From: an uncultured Anaerococcus sp.
GTDB taxonomy: Bacteria; Bacillota_A; Clostridia; Tissierellales; Peptoniphilaceae
Length of the DNA: 9,925 nucleotides
Assembly: GCA_902488555.1 (NCBI GenBank)
Contig: CABTWT010000038.1
Coordinates: 1 to 9,925, forward strand
Direction: 5' to 3'
The number at the start of each line of letters is the position of its first letter. Positions within the stretch are counted from its first letter, which is position 1. This document shows positions 4,789-9,925 of this stretch, one piece after another. The notes beneath the pieces were generated by a model. The model was not told the origin of the DNA. It did no database searches and saw only the letters and a program-made list of their open reading frames with translations. A program made the translations under genes and the position numbers.

Positions 4789-5652
4789 TTAATTAATCAG
4801 CCAAATGTGGGCTATTTGATCTTTGATTTCATCATAGGTCCAAGTCTTTTGACTTTTTTTCATACTATTGGGATCGTTTATGACAAATTTGCCGTCCTGA
4901 TAGGAATCAATCACAAGAATATGGCCAAAGAGAGTAAATATTCCCTTGTTTACCGAAACTATAAGTGGACCATTTTCTAAGGCCTCTATCATCGAACTTT
5001 CATCATTGGCTATATCATAAGCAGTGTATCCATACATATTTGCTTCGTCAGTAAAAAAATTCCATCCTATACCATCATCAGTCATATAATTTTGAGCATC
5101 AATAGCAATCTTTCCTGGATCTATGGAAGTATCGCCCTCCCAATATGCTAGAACCATGGCCATAGATGTTGGTCCACAGCCAGCAAGACCTATTACGGAT
5201 TCTCCTAGGTAGTCGTAGGCCCACCTATTATCCCACTGGAGAAAATACGGACATCTCCTGCCATAGTCTACGGATACCCCTTGGTAATGTTCGAAATCTG
5301 TAATATTATTTGAATAATTATAGACAAAGTCAATGGCATCGGAATCATTTCCTGCTAGATAGATTAAGTTATCATTCAAGTAATCAAAATTATCTACTAT
5401 CCAGCTAGCCTTGTCATTTCCACCATCAGCTTCTCTTTGTAAATTTCTTTTTAAAGTTCTCTTGTTATCAGTCTTGTAATCACCGCTTGTAAAAGCTTGG
5501 CTAAAAATATTGCCAATGGAATCTAAGGGAGAATCGACATAGTATTTAGTTTCATTGTATCTAGTTCTTAGAAAATTATAAACTACGACTATAAAAGCTA
5601 AGATAATTAAAGTTCTAAAAAAACTAAGTTTCTTTTTTCTTCGTTTTCTCAT
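4789..5652 (-). CDS. Membrane-anchored C39-like papain-fold cysteine peptidase
   Basis: This 287-aa protein begins with a very basic stretch (RKRRKKK) and one hydrophobic helix (about residues 11-28) without a clear cleavage site. It is most likely an N-terminally anchored protein with its body outside the cell. Residues 30-125 form an Asn/Asp-rich, low-homology region. The catalytic domain (about 130-287) matches the peptidase C39-like family (PF13529). Gln139 in FLQWD is the oxyanion-hole residue, Cys159 in GCGPTSMAMVLAYW the nucleophile, His244 in FGHILVID the general base, and Asp260 in INDPNS the third residue. All key residues are present, so it should be active. Substrates are unknown; related surface enzymes may trim peptides, bacteriocin leaders or cell-wall proteins. 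No ABC transporter or bacteriocin gene is adjacent. The ATG at 5652 has an AGGGG site (5660-5656 region). Confidence 0.85.
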   Translation of the reverse strand: MRKRRKKKLSFFRTLIILAFIVVVYNFLRTRYNETKYYVDSPLDSIGNIFSQAFTSGDYKTDNKRTLKRNLQREADGGNDKASWIVDNFDYLNDNLIYLAGNDSDAIDFVYNYSNNITDFEHYQGVSVDYGRRCPYFLQWDNRWAYDYLGESVIGLAGCGPTSMAMVLAYWEGDTSIDPGKIAIDAQNYMTDDGIGWNFFTDEANMYGYTAYDIANDESSMIEALENGPLIVSVNKGIFTLFGHILVIDSYQDGKFVINDPNSMKKSQKTWTYDEIKDQIAHIWLIN

Positions 5653-5671
5653 TATTAACCCCTGTATTGCT

Positions 5672-5685
5672 TATGTTAAAACATA
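5672..5685. promoter_or_regulatory. Palindrome at the predicted transcription start of the peptidase gene
   Basis: TATGTT-AA-AACATA is a perfect inverted repeat centred near 5678, the start point predicted from the adjacent -10. A repressor bound here would block initiation. The arms are short and AT-rich, so chance is a serious alternative. Confidence 0.3.
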
Positions 5686-5712
5686 TTATATCATATATTC
5701 AATAATTGTAAA
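5685..5712 (-). promoter_or_regulatory. Strong promoter of the C39-like peptidase gene
   Basis: On the minus strand TTTACA (5712-5707) is followed after 16 bases by a perfect TATAAT (5690-5685). A TG at 5693-5692 adds the extended -10 element. The predicted leader is about 25 bases. This is the best core promoter in the window. Confidence 0.75.
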
Positions 5713-5765
5713 ATGATTTTTATTTATTTAAATATTAGTTAAAGATAAAATCAATTAATTTCAAA

Positions 5766-5793
5766 TTGACAAAACTTATCTTGAATATAAAAT
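5766..5793 (+). promoter_or_regulatory. Promoter of the glycosyltransferase-pepD unit
   Basis: A perfect -35 TTGACA (5766-5771) is followed after 16 bases by TAAAAT (5788-5793). The leader to the ATG at 5825 would be about 25 bases. The 172-bp divergent region (5653-5824) otherwise holds only AT-rich sequence. Confidence 0.6.
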
Positions 5794-5824
5794 AATAAAT
5801 ATAAAACACATAAGAGGTAAGGCT

Positions 5825-6748
5825 ATGGCCAAGATAGATATTATAATCCCTGTTTACAATGGGGAAGATTTTATAGGTCAAACTATAAAATCGATAGAAG
5901 ATAATAATTTTGCCGATATTAATATTATAATTGTTGACGATGGCTCTATTGACGGAACAGAATCGGCAATCTCTAAATTGAGAGAAAAATATGACAATAT
6001 TTCATATTATAAAAAAGAAAATGCGGGGGTATCTTCCTCTAGAAATTTTGCTATAGAAAAATCTACCAGCCCTTATATATGTTTTTTGGATGCGGATGAT
6101 CTATATCATAAAAAATTTTTACCAAAAATGTATGGGCAAATTAATTCTACAAATGCTGATACTTGCACATGTGGCTATTATAAGTTAACTGGACAGGAAA
6201 TTAGGCCTATGAAAAGTGCCTTTAGTAAGAAAGATTTTCTGGTAAATTACCTAATCAGCAAAAATAAACTGCATATCAGCAGTTTTCTAATAAAAAGAGA
6301 AGTGATTTTTGATAATAATATTCGTTTTGATGAATCTTCTTCCTATGGTGAAGATATAGAGTTTATGACACGTGTCATAAAGTATTCAAGGAAAATTGAA
6401 ATTGTCCCAGAATATTTGACCTACTATAGGATTGATTCGACTAGACCGACCTTGTCGAGCTTTTCTTTGGATAAAATTAAATCCGACATAGATTTTTCTA
6501 ATAGGCTAGTAAATGATCAAAAGCTAAACTTAAACCCAAGAGAAAAAGCTGCCGTAAATCACAAACTTGTGGCAAATATTGTAAGTAAATTGCTTTTAGG
6601 TCTTGACCTTGGTTATGACAAGGAGGAAATAAGAGATATTTATGAGGCTAATAAGTCAATAATTGGGAAGAATACAATGGAATTTGGCCTAAGGTCAATC
6701 AAACTTATCTTAACAATTAATAAACTAAGAAATAAAATTGGGTATTAG
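5825..6748 (+). CDS. Family 2 glycosyltransferase (GT-A fold)
   Basis: This 307-aa protein has a complete GT2 catalytic domain in its first two thirds (PF00535). Strand one is IDIIIPVYNGEDFI (residues 4-17), nucleotide-sugar binding is marked by VDDGSIDGT (37-45), and the metal-binding DxD motif is LDADD (88-92, Asp89 and Asp91). GEDIEFM at 175-181 is the acceptor-side ED motif with the likely base. The C-terminal 90 residues are helical, without a long membrane helix, so it is a cytoplasmic or peripheral enzyme. It would move a sugar from an activated nucleotide donor to a cell-surface glycan, teichoic acid, glycolipid or protein; donor and acceptor cannot be told. It stands alone rather than in a polysaccharide cluster. 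An AGAGGTAAGG site precedes the ATG. No terminator separates it from pepD 32 bases downstream. Confidence 0.88.
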   Translation: MAKIDIIIPVYNGEDFIGQTIKSIEDNNFADINIIIVDDGSIDGTESAISKLREKYDNISYYKKENAGVSSSRNFAIEKSTSPYICFLDADDLYHKKFLPKMYGQINSTNADTCTCGYYKLTGQEIRPMKSAFSKKDFLVNYLISKNKLHISSFLIKREVIFDNNIRFDESSSYGEDIEFMTRVIKYSRKIEIVPEYLTYYRIDSTRPTLSSFSLDKIKSDIDFSNRLVNDQKLNLNPREKAAVNHKLVANIVSKLLLGLDLGYDKEEIRDIYEANKSIIGKNTMEFGLRSIKLILTINKLRNKIGY

Positions 6749-6780
6749 TATTCTAGGACTTAGTAAAAAAGGAGAAGTAA

Positions 6781-8193
6781 ATGGAAATTAAAGAATTAAA
6801 CCCTAAAGAAGTGTGGAAATTTTTCAGTGAAATAAGTGAGATTCCTAGATGTTCTGGGGATGAAGAAGCTATTTCAAATTATTTAGTAAATTTTGCTAAA
6901 GAAAGAAACTTGGAAGTGCGCCAAGATGAGGCAAAGAATGTAGTTATTAGAAAAGCTGCATCAAAAGGCTTTGAAGATAAACCAATTGTTGCCCTACAAG
7001 CTCACATGGATATGGTTTGTGTAAAAGAAGATGATTCTGACCACAATTTTGACACAGATCCTATAGGGCTTTTGATTGATGGTGATTGGGTGACAGCTGA
7101 TGGTACAACTCTAGGAGCTGACGATGGTATGGGAGTTGCATATATCCTAGCCATCCTAGATGATGAAAGCCTAGATCACCCAGCCCTAGAAGCTATAATC
7201 ACAACAGAAGAAGAAACTTCTATGCTCGGAGCCCAAGCTCTCGACACTTCAGATATTAAGGCCAAATATCTTCTAAACATTGACTCCGAAGAAGAAGGAT
7301 ATATCACAATTGGCTGTGCTGGTGGTCTTGACCTACCAATATCCTTTGCCAAAGAATACGAAAAAGCTTGTGGTGACTTCATAAAAGTAAGCCTAGGAGG
7401 ATTTGAAGGTGGCCACTCAGGTATGGAAATCCACAAGGCCCGCCTAAATGCAATCAAAGCCCTATCACGTCTACTTCTTGACATAGATGGACTTCAAATT
7501 GCGAAGTTTGCTGGTGGAGTAAAGAGAAATGCTATAGCTTCAAATGCTTATGCAATTGTCTCTGTTGCTGATAGGACAGAAGCAATTGATATTATAAATC
7601 AAAGAAAAGATGAAATTCTAAACGAATCCAAAGACACAGATCCAAAGGGAACAATAACAGTAGAAGAAGCAAGTTTTGATGGTGAGGTTCTCACAAAAGA
7701 CTTATCAAAAAGATTTATCGATTGCCTATTTACCCTACCAAATGGTCTAGTAAAAAGACATGAGGGTGAAACTATAACTTCATCAAATATTGGAATCCTA
7801 GAAGAAGATGACAAGGAAATAAGACTTTCTTGCATGGTAAGATCTCAATTTGACTCTGCAAAACATTCTATTGCAGACCAAGTTATGAAGATAGTAGAAA
7901 ACTATGGTGGATCTGCTGAAATTAAGAGCGAATATCCAGGCTGGCAAAGAGAAGATACTCCACTAATAAAGCTTTCAAATGATATTTGGAAAGACTTACA
8001 CGGTGATGAAATGATAATTGCCACAACCCACGGTGGACTAGAATGTGGACTTCTTAAGGGAACGCTCCCTGATGTAGAAATGATTTCATTTGGACCAGAA
8101 ATCCACGGAGCTCACTCGCCAGCAGAAAAAGTCCACATCAAATCAGTTGAAAACAACTACAAATTCTTAATTGAATTACTAAAAAGAATATAA
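6781..8193 (+). CDS. pepD: Xaa-His dipeptidase / beta-Ala-His dipeptidase, M20C family
   Basis: This 470-aa protein is a full-length PepD-type metallopeptidase (aminoacyl-histidine dipeptidase, M20C). The dinuclear zinc site and catalytic residues are all visible: His75 and Asp77 in QAHMDMV, bridging Asp114 in TLGADDGMG, Glu144 (catalytic base) and Glu145 in TTEEETSMLGA, Asp168 in NIDSEEEG, and the last metal ligand His445 in IHGAHSP. The spacing matches that known for Vibrio PepD, shifted by five for the first five sites. The lid/dimerisation domain lies at about 185-390. It is cytoplasmic and cleaves dipeptides, classically those with C-terminal histidine, supplying amino acids to a peptide-fermenting cell. 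The ATG follows an AAGGAG site. The gene probably shares a message with the glycosyltransferase, though the functions look unrelated, and ends at its own terminator. Confidence 0.95.
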   Translation: MEIKELNPKEVWKFFSEISEIPRCSGDEEAISNYLVNFAKERNLEVRQDEAKNVVIRKAASKGFEDKPIVALQAHMDMVCVKEDDSDHNFDTDPIGLLIDGDWVTADGTTLGADDGMGVAYILAILDDESLDHPALEAIITTEEETSMLGAQALDTSDIKAKYLLNIDSEEEGYITIGCAGGLDLPISFAKEYEKACGDFIKVSLGGFEGGHSGMEIHKARLNAIKALSRLLLDIDGLQIAKFAGGVKRNAIASNAYAIVSVADRTEAIDIINQRKDEILNESKDTDPKGTITVEEASFDGEVLTKDLSKRFIDCLFTLPNGLVKRHEGETITSSNIGILEEDDKEIRLSCMVRSQFDSAKHSIADQVMKIVENYGGSAEIKSEYPGWQREDTPLIKLSNDIWKDLHGDEMIIATTHGGLECGLLKGTLPDVEMISFGPEIHGAHSPAEKVHIKSVENNYKFLIELLKRI

Positions 8194-8199
8194 CTTATA

Positions 8200-8230
8200 G
8201 ACTCACCTGAAATATGGTGAGTTTTTTCTT
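8200..8230 (+). terminator. Rho-independent terminator of pepD
   Basis: ACTCACC (8201-8207) pairs with GGTGAGT (8216-8222) around an 8-base loop, followed by a run of six T residues (8222-8227) and CTTT. It starts seven bases after the stop codon. Confidence 0.88.
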
Positions 8231-8253
8231 TATAGTGGTAACGTGGAAAATGT

Positions 8254-8282
8254 TTGCATTTTATAAAAAAATATTGTACTAT
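8254..8282 (+). promoter_or_regulatory. Possible promoter of the HPr gene
   Basis: TTGCAT (8254-8259) and TACTAT (8277-8282) are 17 bases apart. An alternative -10, TATAGT (8280-8285), is closer to consensus but would give a 20-base spacer. Some promoter must lie in this gap, since terminators flank the gene on both sides, but the exact one is uncertain. Confidence 0.4.
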
Positions 8283-8314
8283 AGTTCTATAAGAAGATCA
8301 GGAAAGGAGCTGCT

Positions 8315-8584
8315 ATGTACGAGCAAAAAGTCACACTAACTAATGAGATTGGCTTGCATGCCAGACCTGCATCGATTTTCATCAGAGCTGCTGTAAAATT
8401 TCCGTGCGATATTACTGTAGAGAAGAATGGTAGAAGTTACAATGCAAAGTCTATCATGTCAGTTCTCAGCATGAGTGCTTCTAACGGCGACGAGCTCACC
8501 ATTAAAGCAAGTGGTGATGATGAAGAAGATGCCGTAAAAGCTTTAGTTGACGTTATAGAAAATAAAATAAATCAAGATAATTAA
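8315..8584 (+). CDS. ptsH: Phosphocarrier protein HPr of the sugar phosphotransferase system
   Basis: This 89-aa protein is a full HPr. His15 in GLHARPAS is the residue phosphorylated by enzyme I from phosphoenolpyruvate and then used by enzyme II complexes for sugar uptake. Ser46 in NAKSIMSVLSM is the site used by HPr kinase/phosphorylase in Gram-positive bacteria. HPr-Ser-P is the corepressor of CcpA, so this protein probably also carries the catabolite repression signal. The C-terminal helix (about 70-86) is acidic, as usual. The start has a strong AAGGAG site. The gene for enzyme I (ptsI) does not follow; a terminator does, so HPr is a single-gene unit here. That arrangement is also seen for the HPr-like Crh of Bacillus, but Crh lacks His15, which is present here. 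Confidence 0.93.
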   Translation: MYEQKVTLTNEIGLHARPASIFIRAAVKFPCDITVEKNGRSYNAKSIMSVLSMSASNGDELTIKASGDDEEDAVKALVDVIENKINQDN

Positions 8585-8592
8585 ATTTAATT

Positions 8593-8616
8593 AACGGGCA
8601 TAAGCTCGTTTTTTTA
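8593..8616 (+). terminator. Rho-independent terminator of the HPr gene
   Basis: AACGGGC (8593-8599) pairs with GCTCGTT (8604-8610) around an ATAA loop, with one G-U pair, and is followed by more T residues to 8615. It isolates the HPr gene from the suf operon. Confidence 0.88.
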
Positions 8617-8653
8617 TTGGCAAAAAAGAGGTAAAATGAGTAAAGAACAATGA

Positions 8654-8681
8654 TTGATAATTCCTAGTAAAGTGGTATACT
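8654..8681 (+). promoter_or_regulatory. Promoter of the suf operon
   Basis: TTGATA (8654-8659) and TATACT (8676-8681) are 16 bases apart, with a TG at 8673-8674 making an extended -10. The leader to sufC is about 30 bases with an AGAGGT site. Short overlapping inverted repeats (AAAGT-GGTAT-ACTTT and GTATA-CTT-TATAC) cover the -10, a possible operator. Confidence 0.7.
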
Positions 8682-8717
8682 TTATACGAATTTATTTTAG
8701 AAATATAAGAGGTAAAT

Positions 8718-9449
8718 ATGTCTGAATTATTAAAAGTAGAAAATCTTCATGTATCAGTTGAGGATACAGAGATTTTAAAAGGTATAGATCTAAGAGTAAA
8801 TGCAGGAGAAGTTCATGTTGTTATGGGCCAAAACGGTTCAGGTAAGTCAACACTTATGAATACAATCATGGCAAATCCTGTTTACCAAGTAACAGAAGGA
8901 AAAATTTATTTTGAGGGCGAAGATATCACAGAAGAATCTGTAGACAAACGTGCTCGTCGCGGTATCTTTATGTCCTTCCAACACCCAGATGAGATTCCTG
9001 GGGTAAAACTAAATGATTTCTTGAGAATATCTGAAGAACAAATCACAGGTACAAAACCACAAATGTTATCATTTAGCAAAAAACTTGCCAAGGAAATGGA
9101 AAATTTAAATCTTTCTGAAGATTATGCAAGTAGATATGTAAATGTTGGTTTTTCTGGTGGTGAACGCAAGAAAAGCGAGATCCTCCAACTAAAAATGTTA
9201 AATCCAAAACTAGCTATGCTTGATGAAACGGACTCTGGTCTTGATGTGGATGCTGTAAGAATTGTATCAGCAGGTATAAAAGACTTCCTAAGCGAAGACA
9301 ATGCAGTTATCATCATCACCCACCACAGAGAACTTTTAGAAAGTATAGATGCTGACTACGTTCATGTCATCAAAGATGGTAAGATTGCCCACGAAGGTGA
9401 TGCATCACTAATGGATGAGATTGAAAAACGTGGATACGAATGGGTGTAG
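8718..9449 (+). CDS. sufC: SufC, ATPase of the SUF iron-sulfur cluster assembly complex
   Basis: This 243-aa ABC-type ATPase has the length and signatures of SufC. Walker A is GQNGSGKST (residues 37-45), the Q-loop is at Gln88 in SFQHP, the ABC signature is FSGGERKKSE (145-154), Walker B is LAMLDETDSGLD (165-176) with catalytic Glu170, and the H-loop is THH (201-203). The EIPGVKLNDFLR segment and the FSGGERKKSEILQ form are specific to SufC rather than to transporters. No membrane segment is present. It works in the cytoplasm with SufB and SufD, and its ATP cycle opens the scaffold for cluster assembly. It is the first gene after a strong promoter and is separated from sufB by only three bases, so the two are co-translated. 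This order, sufC then sufB, is common in Clostridia and Tissierellia; Bacilli have sufCDSUB. Confidence 0.97.
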   Translation: MSELLKVENLHVSVEDTEILKGIDLRVNAGEVHVVMGQNGSGKSTLMNTIMANPVYQVTEGKIYFEGEDITEESVDKRARRGIFMSFQHPDEIPGVKLNDFLRISEEQITGTKPQMLSFSKKLAKEMENLNLSEDYASRYVNVGFSGGERKKSEILQLKMLNPKLAMLDETDSGLDVDAVRIVSAGIKDFLSEDNAVIIITHHRELLESIDADYVHVIKDGKIAHEGDASLMDEIEKRGYEWV

Positions 9450-9452
9450 ACT

Positions 9453-9925
9453 ATGCCAAGTAACAATATAGAAGAAAAATTAAAAACTCTCGATCGTGGA
9501 TTTTACGATTTTATCGACGAGTTTACTTATGAGAAAATAACCGAAAAGGGCATCAATGCGGATATAGTAAACGAGATATCTCGCGAAAAAGGTGAACCTG
9601 ATTGGATGAGGATTAGACGACTAAAATCCCTAGAATTATTTGAACAAATGGAAAATCCAACTTGGGGACCGGATTTATCAGAACTTAATGTGGCTGATAT
9701 TACTGCCTATGTTAAGCCAAAAACTGACAAAAAATCAAGTTGGGATGCTTTGCCAGAAGAAATCAAGGCGACCTTTGATAGACTTGGTATTCCAAAGGCT
9801 GAACAAGAATCTCTAGCAGGTGTTGGAGCCCAATACGACTCTGAGGAAGTGTATTTTTCTATCCAAAAACACCTTGAAGACCAAGGGGTTATCTTTATGG
9901 ACTTTGCAACAGCCCTTAAAGAACA
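9453..9925 (+). CDS. sufB: SufB, scaffold of the SUF iron-sulfur cluster system (5' part, cut by the window edge)
   Basis: The frame from ATG 9453 stays open to the window end, giving the first 157 residues of SufB (family length about 470). Recognisable stretches are WMRIRRLKSLELFEQM (residues 51-66), WGPDLSEL (71-78), TFDRLGIPKAEQESLAGVGAQ (split here as TFDRLGIP, 107-114, and SLAGVGAQYDSE, 119-130), and VYFSIQKHLEDQGVIFMD (132-149), all typical of the SufB N-terminus. The core beta-helix with the cluster-binding residues lies beyond the edge. SufB receives sulfur from SufS, usually via SufU in Firmicutes, and assembles the cluster with SufC and SufD. Its start lies three bases after the sufC stop with only a weak site (GGGTG) inside the sufC end, suggesting reliance on translational coupling. 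Confidence 0.95.
   Translation, partial: MPSNNIEEKLKTLDRGFYDFIDEFTYEKITEKGINADIVNEISREKGEPDWMRIRRLKSLELFEQMENPTWGPDLSELNVADITAYVKPKTDKKSSWDALPEEIKATFDRLGIPKAEQESLAGVGAQYDSEEVYFSIQKHLEDQGVIFMDFATALKE

Noticed and set aside
5653..5824. Possible small RNA or hidden gene in the 172-bp divergent region.
   Set aside because: It contains two opposed promoters and otherwise AT-rich sequence; no structured RNA or open frame with a binding site is seen.
6749..6780. Possible terminator between the glycosyltransferase gene and pepD (CTAGGACTTAG).
   Set aside because: The inverted repeat is imperfect, very short and has no T-run; read-through is more likely.
7176..7835. Minus-strand open frames inside pepD.
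   Set aside because: They are Ser/Arg-rich antisense shadows of a full-length, motif-complete enzyme, with no start signals.
8236..8249. TGGTAACGTGGAAA upstream of the HPr gene, resembling a CcpA cre site (TGNNANCGNNNNCA) with one mismatch.
   Set aside because: One-mismatch matches to the seven fixed cre positions are expected about every 750 bases by chance, and no other support is visible. It is attractive only because HPr is the CcpA corepressor source.
8636..8653. Five-codon mini-ORF (MSKEQ) with a good AAAGAGG binding site upstream of sufC.
   Set aside because: It lies after the HPr terminator and before the predicted suf start point, so it should not normally be transcribed. It is too short to support as a leader peptide and may be a remnant.

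Overview
The window is a compact, AT-rich stretch of a low-GC Gram-positive chromosome. AGGAGG/AGAGGTGG-type ribosome binding sites, extended -10 promoters, a Ser46-type HPr, a sufC-sufB order, HemZ, CpXC and PPC/DUF296 proteins and a Xaa-His dipeptidase together suggest an anaerobic Firmicute. My best guess is the Peptoniphilaceae/Tissierellia (Anaerococcus-like); this is inference from gene content and style, not a database result. No rRNA, tRNA, CRISPR array, insertion sequence or phage gene is visible. Most genes are ordinary chromosomal genes.

Layout. Positions 2-685 (minus) hold an unrecognised 227-aa protein with a Cys/His-rich patch. Diverging from it is a three-gene plus-strand operon: an ECF transporter S component (754-1296), a PPC/DUF296 protein (1334-1753) and a CpXC-domain protein (1764-2399). 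It ends at a hairpin terminator (2401-2428) shared with a convergent minus-strand pair: a LytTR DNA-binding regulator (2914-3354) followed by a four-helix membrane protein (2411-2905). This pair has the layout of a LytTR regulatory system. Diverging from the regulator is hemZ (3453-4757), a radical SAM protein, which meets a membrane-anchored C39-like cysteine peptidase (4789-5652, minus) at a second shared hairpin. A 172-bp divergent promoter region separates the peptidase from a family 2 glycosyltransferase (5825-6748), followed by the dipeptidase pepD (6781-8193). The HPr gene (8315-8584) is a single unit with its own terminator. The sufC-sufB operon begins at 8718 and runs off the right edge, with sufB incomplete.

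The most interesting signal is between the LytTR gene and hemZ. An 11-bp sequence is repeated perfectly as a direct repeat with a 21-bp period (3410-3420 and 3431-3441). This is the geometry expected of LytTR-family sites: two half-sites on the same face of the helix, two turns apart. The repeats lie just upstream of the -35 of a good promoter reading into the LytTR gene and overlap the only visible hemZ promoter. A simple model is autoactivation of the regulator/membrane-protein pair with reciprocal repression of hemZ. The hemZ promoter also places its predicted start point on the hemZ ATG, suggesting a leaderless message. At both convergent junctions the terminator hairpin is built into the end of a coding sequence, with a stop codon in the loop.
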